From Amphimedon queenslandica (lineage: Eukaryota > Porifera > Demospongiae > Haplosclerida > Niphatidae), in the NCBI RefSeq assembly GCF_000090795.2, contig NW_003546303.1:198762-262761 (forward strand): a stretch of DNA of 64,000 nt, read 5' to 3'. A program made the position numbers and the translations under genes. Below are positions 20,240-31,204 of this stretch, in pieces. Each line of letters starts with the position of its first letter. The stretch's first letter is position 1. A model generated the notes under the pieces. That model saw only the letters and a list, made by a program, of their open reading frames with translations, had not been told where the DNA came from and did no database searches.

Positions 20240-22210
20240 AGTTTAAACGTAATAGCCACAGAAAGTATGTTTTCAATATTAAACAATGAAATCACTTTTA
20301 CAGTACAAAGGAGCACTTCAACTACTTGTACTAAGAAGAGTGAGAATCACATCAAGAGAGCAAAACCATGACTCAGAATGGGAAATCAATATACTAGAAC
20401 AAGTTAATGTCTATCATAGTACAAAGAAAAGTTCACAGGAAAAATCATGGAAATTAATCAAAGACCAGCATCAAAACAGGTTGTGATGTCCAATAAAATT
20501 CAAAAGGTGCTTCTTGAAATATCTTCAAACTTGTTCATCTAAAAGGCCTTTTAAGACATCTAATGTGGGAACAACACATTCAAAACACTTGCAACTTTAA
20601 CAACTATAATGGCAGGTAGCCAATTTAATTTTTGCAAAAATAATGAGTTTTAAGTTTTAATCAATAAATTGATCTGCAATGGCTTTTCCTGATACTTTGT
20701 AAAAAGTTAATGAACTTTAAAATCACACCAACTAAGAAGCTGACAAAAAAGAGGACGTGACACTGTTAACTTTTCTTTATCTCTCAATAGAATGATGAGG
20801 AGCACTGTATAATAAAAATAAGCCATATTTTACTACTTCTAAGTAAATTTGCTATGTTACAAGTACCATTATGCACTTAAAAGCAAGTTGCCACATAGTC
20901 AATTCTAATAATAGCAATTGACTGTAAGCACCAATTTACAAACTGAGAAGCAGACCCATTCATAGAAAGAATCATAGTTTTTTAAAATTCCAGCATGCAG
21001 CTAATGTTCTTTCACTGCAACTGAAATTATAAATCGGCATCATTTCAAAATCAAGGGCAGAAATTTGAAAAAAATATTTTCAATACTGAAATAATTCCGT
21101 CTATCTGAAGTGTCAATAATAATCTTATCCTTGTTATAATTAGATACTATAGCATTTATCTAGAAAATTATAAAAAATGTACATGTTGTAAGTACAAAGA
21201 TATGAGGATTAAGTATTCAGGAGAAACTACATTCACTACAAGACTTTCTGTAATCCTGTCATTTTATCATTACAAGCACATGGAGAAGGCTACATCTAAG
21301 TTTTAAAATGAAAGCATTACATTTTAAAATTTGACAAAAATATTCATTTGCATACTTGATTAATCAAATTGTTCTAGAAAATACATCAGCAAAGAAAAGC
21401 ATTTCAAAGCTGGATGACTTAAATAAGTGCTTACAGTATAGATAATGAAAAAGTCAGCTAAAGTGGAAAGAAGATTGAAAAATAGGAAATATTGACACTG
21501 CAGGAAGACTCACTAGTAGAATAACATAGATATTTTTATAAAATTACATAAGCGGCAGAAAGTGCACAGGAATTAGTCATCAAAAAGATAAGGAGTGCCA
21601 GATATTAATTTCACAATCTGCATTCTATTTTCTAGAGATACAACCCTTGTGAACACTGGCTGCCAAACAAGGGGAAAAAGTGAACAAGGGACAAACACGA
21701 ATGACTATTAGTTGACTGTAAGGTTTTCAAGAAACCTGCTTGCAATGCTATTATAATTCAACAAAAATGGTCATGCATACAATATGGTCATGACATCTAA
21801 ATACAGAAGAAATAGTGGAACCTTTAAGAGGACAACCAGCTAGCAGTGACAATTAAAAAGTGGTAGCAAAAACATTGAACAAATGAATCCATCTCCTTCA
21901 AATGAGAAATTTTTATGCTTTTCCTTTCACATTTCTGAAGCTGTTTGCAGTGCCACTAAAGTCAAGCGAAGAAAGAAAAATGACTATCAAACCCTTCGCT
22001 AAGATTTTTAGCTCATCAGGTGGTTACAAAAGCCTACTAACCGACAGAGGTGGCAAAAGAGAGGATGGCAATGGGCTAGAAATGCAGCACCATCAATAAA
22101 TTTTGCAACACGCAATGAAACTTAACAATGAAACTAAAGCTATAATCAGTAGTTCGTGATGCAATTCAAAACTGAAGTAACAGCCATTAAAAGAAACAAA
22201 AGCCTGCACT
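20240..22210 (+). repeat. Segmental duplication unit R1 (about 2 kb)
   Basis: It aligns with 22500-24425 almost throughout, for example GCCACAGAAAGTA, GACTCAGAATGGGAAATCAA, ATCGGCATCATTTC and GTGAACACTGGCTGCC. It aligns partly with 31205-32900. Minus-strand stretches resemble decayed exons of the HECT/G2E3-like gene; TTTTAAGACATCTAA near 20550 matches the exon at about 15675. A plus-strand frame at 21902-22099 has relatives in all three copies (SSGG[YF]K... then REDGNGLE-like), but substitutions do not look protein-constrained. Confidence 0.75.
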
Positions 22211-22499
22211 AACTTATAGTCTTGAAAATTGGAATTAAAATGATAATTAGGACGTTGAAAATATAATAATTACATGTAAGTGAGAAGGCTAAGTACTTCC
22301 AAATCCCTCATTACCCTTAACAGAGAGAAAGGCAAGAATAAACTGAAGCCACAAATAGATGCAGTAGCTAATGTGCTTTTACTTTCATTGAAATATAAAG
22401 TCGCCTACAAAATATACAGTTTCAAAAAACATTTATTATTCAAAAAATCACATTGCATATAGAAGAGCTACAGTGTGAGCTTAAGTGAAGCAATTTAAT

Positions 22500-24425
22500 C
22501 ACACATGTAGTTCAAACATAATAGCCACAGAAAGTACGTTTTCAATATTAAAAAATGGAATCAATGTTACAGTACAAAGGAGTGCTTCAACTATTTGTAC
22601 TAAAAAGAGTGAGAATCACAGCAAAAGAGCAAAGCCATGACTCAGAATGGGAAATCAATATCCTAGAACAGGTTAATGTCCATCATAGCAAAAAGAAAAG
22701 TTCACAGGAAAAATCATAGAAATTAATCCAAGACCAGCCTCAAAACAGGTTTTGATGTCCAATAAAATTCAAAAGGTGCTTCTCGAAATATCTTCAAACT
22801 TTTTCATCTAAAAGGCCTTTTAAGACATCTCATGTGGTTACACCACATTCAAAACACTTGCAACTTTAACTATAATGGCAGCTAGCCAATTTACTTTTTG
22901 CAAAAAATAATGAGTTCCAAGTTTTAGTCAATAAATTGCTCTGCAATGGCTTTTAATGATGCATTGTAAAATGTTCATGAAATTCCAATGACACCACTAG
23001 GAAGCTGACAAAAATAGAGGACGTGACACTGTTAACTTTTTTTTATGTCACTATAGAATGACAAGGAGCACTGTATAATAAAAATAAGCCGTATTATACT
23101 ACTTCTAAGTGAATTTGCTATGCTAAAAGAACCATTATGCAATTAAAAGCAAATTGCCACATAGTCAATTCTAATAATAGTAATTGACTGTAAGCACCAT
23201 GACTGTAAGCACCATTGTACAAACTGAGATGGCTAGCCAAGCCCTTCAGAGAACGAATCATTGTTTCTGAAAATTTCATTATGCAGGCACTGTTCTTTCA
23301 CTGTTACCGAAATTATATATCGGCATCATTTCGAAATCAAGGGCAGAAAGTTGTAAAAATATTTTCAATACTAAACCAATTCCATCTATCTGAAGTGTCA
23401 ATAATATATCCTATCCTTGTTATAATTAGATACTAAAGCATCTATCTAGAAACCATACAAAAAACTTACATGTTGTAAGTACAAAATAATGAGGATAAAG
23501 TAGACAGGAGAAAATACATTGATTACATGACTTTCTGTAATCCTGTCATTCCATCATTACAAGCAAATGGAGAAGGCTATGTCTAAGTTTTAAAAATGAA
23601 AGCATTACTTTTGAAAACTTGACAAAAATATTCATTTGCACACTTGAAGAATCAAATTGTTTTAGAAAATAAACTGCACAACTTAAATAAGTGTTTACAG
23701 TATAGATATTGAAAAAGTCAGCTGAAGTAGCAAGAAAAGAAAAAATTAGGAAAAAATATTGACACTGCAGGAAGACTCACTAGTAGAATAACATTACAAT
23801 ATTCGTATAAAATTACATGAGTGGCAGAAAGTGCACAGGAATTAGTCATCCAAAAAATAAATAAGGAGTGCCAGAAATTAATTTCACAAATCTGCATTTT
23901 ATTTTCTAGAGATACAACGACCCTTGTGAACACTGGCTGCCAAACAAGGGAAAAAGTGGACAAATGACAAACACAAATGACAATAAGTTAACTGGAAGCT
24001 TATCAAGAAATCTGTTTTCAAAGTTATTATAATGCAACAGAAATGGTCATGCATACAATATGGTCATGACATCTAAATACAGAAGAAATTGTGGAACCTT
24101 TAAGATGACAACTAGCAGTGAAAATTAGAAAATGGTAACTTAAACATTAAACAAATGAATCCATCCTCTTGAAATGAGAAATTGTTATGCTTTTCTCAAC
24201 ACATTTCTGACGCTGTTTGCAGTGCCACTGAAGTCAAGCAAAGAAAATTGACTAACAAACCCTTGGCTAAGATTTCAGGCTCATCAGGTGGATTCAAAAC
24301 CCAACTAACCAACAGAGGTGGCAGAAGAGAGGAAGGTATTGGACTAGAAGTGCAGCACCATAAAAAAAAAATTTTGCAACATCCAATGATCTTCTTACAA
24401 AACAGCATTTACTAAAGCAAAATGT
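22500..24425 (+). repeat. Segmental duplication unit R2 (about 2 kb)
   Basis: Tandem neighbour of R1, offset by about 2265 bases and in the same orientation. Divergence is moderate with many small indels, so the duplication is not recent. It contains the second copy of the plus-strand frame (24182-24415) and of the minus-strand QPVFTRVVVSLENKMQI segment near 23930. Confidence 0.75.
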
Positions 24426-24439
24426 GAGTTACAAAATTA

Positions 24440-24720
24440 TTTAATTTCAAAGATCACTCTAAAAATACAGGCTAAATTTGGTAGTGAATTGAAGTTTATG
24501 GTAATAAAATGCTTCAGTTCTTCAATGAGAAGACGAACAATGAAAGGAAGGCCTATGAATCTTTTGGTCTTCCGATCAATATGCACTCTTCTAGCAAAGC
24601 AACAAACAGTCAAACCCAATAACATAAAGCTAAATGTGAATGGATAAGAAGGGCCAATATTATACTGATTCCATTATAGCTAAATACAGCCTTTAAGACA
24701 ATAATCAATGTATCAAACTT
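24440..24720 (+). repeat. Direct repeat of 19200-19400 region
   Basis: See 19200-19400. Together the two indicate that a segment larger than R1/R2 (about 5 kb) was duplicated. Confidence 0.6.
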
Positions 24721-25079
24721 TGCAACATGCAATGAAACTAAGCAAAAACTTTAATTGACAAAAGCCAAAACACTCTTGCTGAGGTCTCCTGTAATTGATT
24801 GCCACTTCTCCCACTAGTAACCTATATCAAATCTAATACCAACACAATTAAATTGGAATAAGAAAAAAGCCACAGTATGCGCAATCGTGAAGAATAAGGA
24901 AAGCGGCTACCAAAATAGGATGTAGCTATATTCTATTGAAGAACTAGGAATGCATCAGTTAACAAAAACCCTCAAATTTTGCGCTTTCACCATCATTGAA
25001 ATATAAAGTAGGAAATATTTCAAATCCAAGAGGAGGCCTTTGTGATGAACTTCTTTATCAAAATAGGCAACAATTCTGT

Positions 25080-25970
25080 CTATCTAATAAGTGAAGTATA
25101 CTCATTCAAAACACTTAACTTTAACAACTACAATGGCAGCTAGTCAATTTACTTTGCAAAATAATGAGTTCCAAGTTTTCATTAATTCTTTTTGTCCTAA
25201 AATGGTGACCCGAAGTTTCTCTAAACATGTCTAACTGCTTTTGTATGATAGGCAAAAACAAGGCACCTGACAAAAAACCAAAAAAGGATGTGACACTGTT
25301 AGTTGCTCTTTATCTCACTATACAACAACTAGAGCACTGTCTCAAAAAAACTGAAATTTCCACTTTAAAAGCACAAACTGAAAGCAAGCTGCAACATAGT
25401 CATTGTAGTAATAGAAATTAATAATTGCACTTCCCAGTTGTTCTCCATCAAGTACATGCACTTGTAAACATGGCAATAATTTGTCCAATATAGAGAAACA
25501 AATGCCTACCACTATTATTGGCCTTTTAAGACATCTGATAAGTGAAGTACAAATTCAAAACACTTTTAACTTTAAGAACTATGATGGCAGCTAGCCAATT
25601 TACTGTGCAAAATAATAATAAAATAAAATTTTTGTTAATTTTTTCAGTCCTGAAAAGGTGACCCCAATTTTCTCCAAACATGTCTAACTGCTACTGTAAG
25701 ATAGGCAAAAATAAGCAGCTGACAAAAAAACAAATAATGGATTTGACACTGTTAATTGCTCTGTATTTCACTACACAATGACCGGAGCGCTGTCTAAAAA
25801 TAACTGAATTTTATACTTTAAAAGCACAAATTGAAAGCAAGGTCATTCTAATAATAGACATTAATAACTGCACCTCCCAGTTGTTCTCCAGTAAGTACAT
25901 GCACATGTGAACATGGCAATAATTTGTCCAATTTACAGAAACAAATGCCTACCACCATTATTTTTAGAGG
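25080..25970 (+). repeat. Tandem pair of about 460-bp repeats carrying transposase relics
   Basis: Two units (about 25080-25530 and 25545-25970) share AATGGCAGCTAGxCAATTTA, CTCCAAACATGTCTAACTGC-like sequence, CCCAGTTGTTCTCCA and ACATGGCAATAATTTGTCC. On the minus strand both carry a relic of the integrase-type transposase seen at 8.3-9.7 kb. At 25265-25190 the reading is LPIIQKQLDMFRETSGHHF, against LPIVQKQLDIFRETWARHL there. The 25715-25650 copy is more decayed. Confidence 0.65.
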
Positions 25971-26014
25971 AACAGTAAAAAATTTGCTTGCACTCCATAT
26001 ATGAAAGTGATAAA

Positions 26015-26439
26015 TGTGACCCAATATGAGAAAACCAGGCTATCTGCGGGGAATTATCAATTAGAGATATGGCTTCTTAAAGTTGTGACAGCGGTACCTT
26101 ATCAAAACTGAGATTATACCAAAAATATATTGTATAAAGAATTTCCTTTCATTTGATACCAAGTTTCCCCTAAAATAACTTGAAAGAGGTCATTTACAGA
26201 CCTTACTTTTTGTTGTGTACCATGTAAATAATGCAAGATATAATGATAAAAATGGCTGTAACTCAATTTCATTCGTTTAGACTTCTTGTTGCATAAATAA
26301 GCATAACTCAGCACTAGATGTGTCAAATGACATGGAAGAAGGACCAAAAGATGAAAAAAACTTTGCTTAATTAAGAAAACCATAAATCTCAATTTTCAAT
26401 TTTGGAGCATATAGCCTGGTTTTTTCATATCGGGTCACA
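26015..26439. mobile_element. MITE family 1, copy 1
   Basis: The left end TGTGACCCAATATGAGAAAA and the right end, inverted TGTGACCCGATATGAAAAAA, are followed on both sides by CCAGGCTAT. TGATAAA occurs on both outer flanks and may be the target duplication. The interior is noncoding. A diverged copy in the opposite orientation lies at 42836-43243, sharing GGTACCTTATCAAAACTGAG. Confidence 0.75.
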
Positions 26440-26537
26440 AATGATAAATTAGAAAAAATTTTTTCAAAAATTTTATACCCCAAATTTAACTTCGAAGAAT
26501 AACTGCAAATAAGAAAACTGCACTGACATTATTTTCA

Positions 26538-26751
26538 AGAGTAACTGCTCCCATTTTTTGAGGTATTTTTGTTGTTGTCTTAATGGGTTGGTGATATTGT
26601 AAAACAGCGACACAACGTTTCATTGGCCAAAAAATTTTTTGGCTGAGATACAGAGCACTAAAGTTGCCCTTATTGCTTCCTGCCATTTTACTTCCTGTTA
26701 ACGGGCGTGGTTTCGCGTGATGTCATACAAGGCTAAGGAAGTCAACACATG
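26538..26751 (+). repeat. Left terminal inverted repeat of the Kolobok-type element
   Basis: It matches the reverse complement of 30215-30426 over about 210 bases with roughly one mismatch in ten. It ends right at the start codon of the plus-strand gene (26749), so promoter elements for that gene must lie within the repeat. Confidence 0.85.
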
Positions 26752-27413
26752 GCTCAATCAATGGCAAGTGACAGTGATGTTTCAGATGAAACCACTGAAG
26801 TAATTGACTTGGAAACCATTTCACCCTATCAGTTTGAGCCAAGCACTTCAGAAGAACCAGATGATGTTGATAGTGATGATAGTGACAGTCAAGACAATGA
26901 CATAAGATTGATGGATGATTCATGGTTTGTCACTGCAGTTACTTAAAGTTCATTTTAATTTATTAATTTTAGGTGTCTTTGTTTGAAATGCCAGGCAATA
27001 CCAACACCTAAAGAATGCGTTTGCTTTTAAGAAATTGTTGAAATTTTGCACATGACTTCATCTTCAGAGGTCCCACCTGTGTCTTGCATTACTCAACATC
27101 CTGGTTTTTCCTTTGTTTGTTTAGATGTTTGGGTTTTGCAAGCTGCTTACTACCAGTATAGACAACAATATGGAAGGCTAAGCACTTCAACAAAATGAGT
27201 AAGGCCTAAGAGAGCATTACTTGTATACTTACGTACAATTGTTTTTAGAAGTACAGGGACATAGCGTATCGTCAACTAGTGAGATGGTGTTGGGGTTGGC
27301 TAGGTAGAAAAGTTCGAGTTGTTTTACCATCTTGTGCAGTCTCTGAAATTAGAAGAAAGTTTCCTTTAACTACATGGACATACAAAAGATATACTGATCC
27401 TGATCAATCATGA
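26749..27413 (+). pseudogene. P2X7 ballast-domain-like gene inside the transposon (two stops)
   Basis: Three exons. 26749-26924: an acidic leader, MAQSMASDSDVSDETTEVID. A 48-base intron follows (GTTTGT...TTTTAG). 26973-27198: a Cys-rich part WCLCLKCQAIPTPKECVCF, then SCITQHPGFSFVCLDVWVLQ and AAYYQYRQQYG. A 50-base intron follows. 27249-27413: KYRDIAYRQLVRWCWGWLGR, KVRVVLPSCAVSEIRRKFP, stop. The CITxxxxF...VL...YYQY and AYR...W...VLPSC...IRxxFP pattern is that of the cytoplasmic ballast domain of the P2X7 receptor, a zinc- and nucleotide-binding fold. No P2X channel part is present. TAA at 27028-27030 and TGA at 27196-27198 interrupt it here. Its role for the transposon is unknown. Confidence 0.72.
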
Positions 27414-29552
27414 CTTTTGTTAAAAAATGTATTTAACAGTATTATTTATTTGTGAATCTGCTTTTATGTGCTAATATTGCCTGATCTTTAACAGGGTGTT
27501 CATAGGAACTGGATAAGGGTAAAGGAGCTCTTTCTTCATGAAGAATTAACTCTTCAGTCATACCATGAAGCACTCGTGTAACCTCTTGCTGCAATTCATG
27601 TATGTAATCTAAATAAATTATTTTAAATGAGTATAATACAACCCAATTATACTTACTGTAAGTAGACGATGTTGCAATTTCTCGTACAGTGTGATGTTCT
27701 TGTTTGTACTTTGGAAAACAAACAGAATACCTCTTTTGACCATCTGGTGTTGTAGCCTGCTGCTCATTAGAAATTTCATTGAAGTGTAATACAGCAGTCC
27801 ATTCTACATCATTTGATGTAACAGTATTAACATTTTGTACATTGATTTACCTTTCGAGGATTCCATTGTACGAGAAAGTTGTTGACTTTGGACTGAAGTG
27901 ATTGAGAAGACCGTGAAAGGCCTCGACGTTTGACGTTTGATGTAATGGAGACAACTGTTGAACATCTTTACAAAATTGCCTTTTCAAAAGTCTTGCTGTT
28001 AATTTTTCACTTTCTTTAGTATCTATTTTTAATAAAAATGTAACACATACATTACCAAAAGTAATACTTATGTCGTTTTAACCATTTTTTATTTCTTCCT
28101 CTTGTGTAAATTTTTCCATGAACACATTCTTTAAACAATCCTGTGTGCTTGTGCTGATAGTGTAAATGGTTATCCAAAGATGTCGACTTGGCAACCTTTA
28201 AATCAGGTGCATTTGGTACTTCATCTGGTGTTGACATAGCGCACCAATACAAATGAATTGTTATGCTCTTTATCCACTTTCCGATTTCCTCACACTCCTT
28301 CTCTTTACATAAAGCCAGTAGTTTCTTTTTGAGTCCTAAAAACACTAGTAAGTTATGTTCAGTATAATTAGATACCTTTGGCAAAATGCCACACATCATA
28401 ATAATGTTTAACATTTGGAAGGTTCTCTCTTATCCATTTGCCAATTTGCCTGTGTCTGTCAGTAACTAGCGCAGCAACATTCAAACCATAGTCAATCATC
28501 TTGTTAATACTCCTTAGTCCTTCTTTCTCCATGTGATAGCTCCCATTGACTTCGTTACTCTAAAATTAAAAAAAATATTCAGTGACATGATAACTTGAAA
28601 TAGCTACCTGTACTAACTGCATGTCCAAAACAAATTATGATTCAGTTCTATCATTGTGTAGCATCCATATTTGGCACAATGACCAAGACTATCTATCAGC
28701 CCTTCCGTCACCACCCAATATCAGTGGATTCTGTGTTGTAGCAAATTTTGAAAACACTTGTTGGTAACGATCCCAAACATTAAAAATAGCTGGTAGTAAG
28801 AAATTCTTTTGGTGCTTGTAAAATGTTCTCAGTGCAATAGCACAACAACCAAACTGACGAAGCATTTGTAATGTTTGCTCAGGAAGCAAACCAGAAAAAA
28901 GAATTGAAGATGAAAGTAAAATGTTACCAGCTGGGTAATCCTTGATAAATGGTTGACTTTTCCAGGTACTAACCTCTTCGCAGATGTCACAGATTTGTTG
29001 TACTTTAACGAAGGTCCCATTTTCAGTTTTCTTGATATTAGTACAAGGAGCATGACATTTATGACAAGAAGGAAAACGTGTCAGCAAACATTCTTGAAAT
29101 ACAATATACTTTGTCGAGATTCAAGTGGCAAACTAGACATGACATATATAGCTTTATGTATAATTAAGATTGAAAAAATTTACCGACTACTTGCTAATTC
29201 CTCATATGTTGTAGAGATGGAATAGTCAGAATCATTGTCTTTAACATCATCAGTATCATCACTAGGAACATCACCTTCATCTAGGTCAGGTTGACTAGTA
29301 GCACTACAGGTTTCTGGAAGTAAATCACACTGTACTCCAACATCAACACATTTGACTATGCTAGTTTGTACTCCTATTGTTAAAGTTCAGTGTCAATATG
29401 CAAAACAACCTTTACAATTTTTACTTACTCTTTGATCTTGAAAAATGACCTGTTTGAACTGTAGCATTCTTGGATATGATACGTTCTACTTGAGTACCAA
29501 TTGTCTACAAATTTACAATATTTATAAAATACTTTTCAATTAGAAATGTCAC

Positions 29553-29757
29553 CTGCAAAGATAGTTCTGGTTCAGGATCACAAATAACTTCTGGTTCAGG
29601 ATCACAAATAACTTCTGGTTCAGGATCATAGGTAATTTCTGGTTCAGGATCACAGGTAACTTCTGGTTCAGGATCACAGGTAACTTCTGGTTCAGAATAA
29701 GTAACTGCATTACTGACACTAGTTACACTAATACTACTACAAGCTCCAGATGCAAGT
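29553..29757 (-). repeat. 24-bp coding tandem repeat (8-residue EPEVxCDP unit)
   Basis: Bases 29560-29695 carry about 5.5 copies of a 24-bp unit (TTCTGGTTCAGGATCACA core) encoding (EPEV[TI]CDP)n on the minus strand. It lies in the linker between the THAP domain and the catalytic core. Because the unit is a multiple of 3, copy-number change keeps the frame. Confidence 0.85.
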
Positions 29758-29820
29758 CTTATTTTCAAAATGTTATGAAACATTATTTTTTCATTATAAA
29801 ATACAGATATGCAAACTTAC

Positions 29821-30179
29821 TCTCCTCCTTTCTTTCTTTTCATATGCTCTCCTCTTCTTTGGTATTGGATTACTGTCTGATGTCAGTGTGTCATCAATCT
29901 TTCTTTTGAAAAGAGTGGGAATTGCATTGTCTTTCAGTTGTCTTCTACCAGTGATGCCAAATAACTTGCCAATTTCAAAGGACTTTTGAAAGCAATCTTG
30001 ACTAAAGTGCTCATTGCACAGTACACTGTGAACTGAAGGTCCAGTCCATTTATCTCTTGTTCTTTGACTTGAGCCACCCATTCCTGCCTTAGTCTAGCAT
30101 CTTTGGGGAAATAGTAGGTTGTAATTCCCTGAACAGATGTAGTGTTGCTACAACCATTAGCTACACAACGATTTGGCAT
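29821..30179 (-). pseudogene. THAP-domain exon
   Basis: ATG at 30179-30177. THAP ligands C5 and C10 lie in the first frame. The C-x2-H ligands (LCNEHF) and AIPTLF lie in the next frame, so one indel near 30055-30065 separates them. The exon ends at a GTAAGT donor (29820-29815). It is a DNA-binding module that would read the inverted repeat. Confidence 0.8.
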
Positions 30180-30214
30180 GATGTTTTATGCAAGAAGCTG
30201 TTAGTCACAATGTA

Positions 30215-30426
30215 GTATGTGTTGACTTCCTTTGCCTTGAATGACATCACGCAAAACCACGCCCGTTAACAGGAAGTAAAATGGCAGGAAGCAAAAAGGG
30301 CAACTTTAGAGCTCTGTGTCTCAGCCAAAAAATTTTTATGGTCAATAAAACATGTCGCTGTTTTACAATATGACTAACCCATTAAGACAATAAAAAAGTA
30401 CCTCAAAAAATGGGGGCAGTTACCCT
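30215..30426 (-). repeat. Right terminal inverted repeat of the Kolobok-type element
   Basis: Inverse partner of 26538-26751. It contains ATGACATCACGCAAAACCAC and ends AGTTACCCT next to TTAA. Confidence 0.85.
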
Positions 30427-31204
30427 TTAATGTAATGCCAGGATAGTCCTGAAAGTAAAACCTTGAAGACTTGATTGCCAAAAGCTAAAAAACTCTTGTC
30501 AAATCCCCTGAATCAGCTGCGAAAAGGATGTAGCTATCTTACATTTCAGTATTTAGAAGGCATTTCCAGAGCTCAGTTTACATAATGCTTCAAACTCTCA
30601 ACTCACCTCTAAATTTGAAATTTAGATAGCTTATACAAGCTTCTAAAAAGTCCTAAACAATGCATGCCTGCAATAGTGATATGGGCCACAATATAAATCA
30701 CAATAAATTTAATTCATGTACTTTCACTCCATCAGCAGACCCTGTTCATTTATGGCACTACACAATTGGAAAAATAAACTGATCCTGCTAAAAACGTTTA
30801 CTTTAAAGACAAGAATTTCTTTGTCTATGGGAGTCCTAAAGGCTAGGAGAGAGAGTTTTAACATTCCTTGTTCGTTTCCATCCTCATTTTCATGACAGGA
30901 ATGACAATTCTATTGAAATACTTTAATTACACGGGTTATTTAAACATAACAGGCACCATAAGCACGTTTAACTATTCAACAAGTTTCAAACAATTCTTCG
31001 CTGCAGTGCTTTGACCAGTTGTGATCTAATATAACTATTATATAATTGATAAAAATTTCCCAAATTTAGAAAGTCTTGAATCATTGAACCTGTATTATTA
31101 TTGTTAAACAGAATAACGAAAATTTCATTGTACTTCACATAATAAGAAAGTGAATAATGAATAAGATCAGATGATAACGATGAGTACAAAGGAATATGTC
31201 ACAA

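Larger units (their letters stand above)
27510..30179 (-). pseudogene. THAP-domain DDE transposase of the Kolobok-type element (frameshifted)
   Basis: It recognises the ends and moves the element. Exon 1 (30179-29821): a THAP zinc finger starting MPNRCVANGCSNTT (C-x4-C), then TGPSVHSVLCNEHF (C-x2-H) and the THAP signature AIPTLF. A frameshift near 30060 splits it. Exon 2 (29757-29553): an 8-residue repeat region. Further exons lie at about 29505-29432 and 29371-29182. The core exon (about 29140-28689) has CHKCHAPC, then ILLSSSILFSGLL and LILGGDGRAD (first Asp, near 28708). Around 28520-28390 is AALVTDRHRQIGKW (second Asp), then VKHYYDVWHFAKG. At 28350-28060: KEKECEEIGKWIKSITIHLY. Near 27930: SNVEAFHGLLNHFSP (the acidic Glu). 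The tail continues to about 27510. Introns are short. A frameshift follows GRAD. The catalytic triad is preserved. Confidence 0.78.
26538..30426. mobile_element. Kolobok-type transposon carrying THAP-DDE transposase and a P2X7-ballast-like gene
   Basis: About 210-bp terminal inverted repeats (26538-26751 and 30215-30426) begin AGAGTAACTGC on the left and AGGGTAACTGC (inverted) on the right. They share TTTACTTCCTGTTAACGGGC. The right end is flanked by TTAA (30427-30430) and the left by TTCA (26534-26537), consistent with one mutated copy of a TTAA target, the hallmark of Kolobok and piggyBac elements. A THAP-domain transposase supports Kolobok. The two genes start near opposite ends and converge. 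Both have disabling mutations, so this copy is defective, but the structure is complete. Confidence 0.78.

Noticed and set aside
24196-24408. Minus-strand Pro/Leu/Ser-rich frame
   Set aside because: It is antisense to a repeat-borne plus-strand frame and is not kept open in the other two copies.
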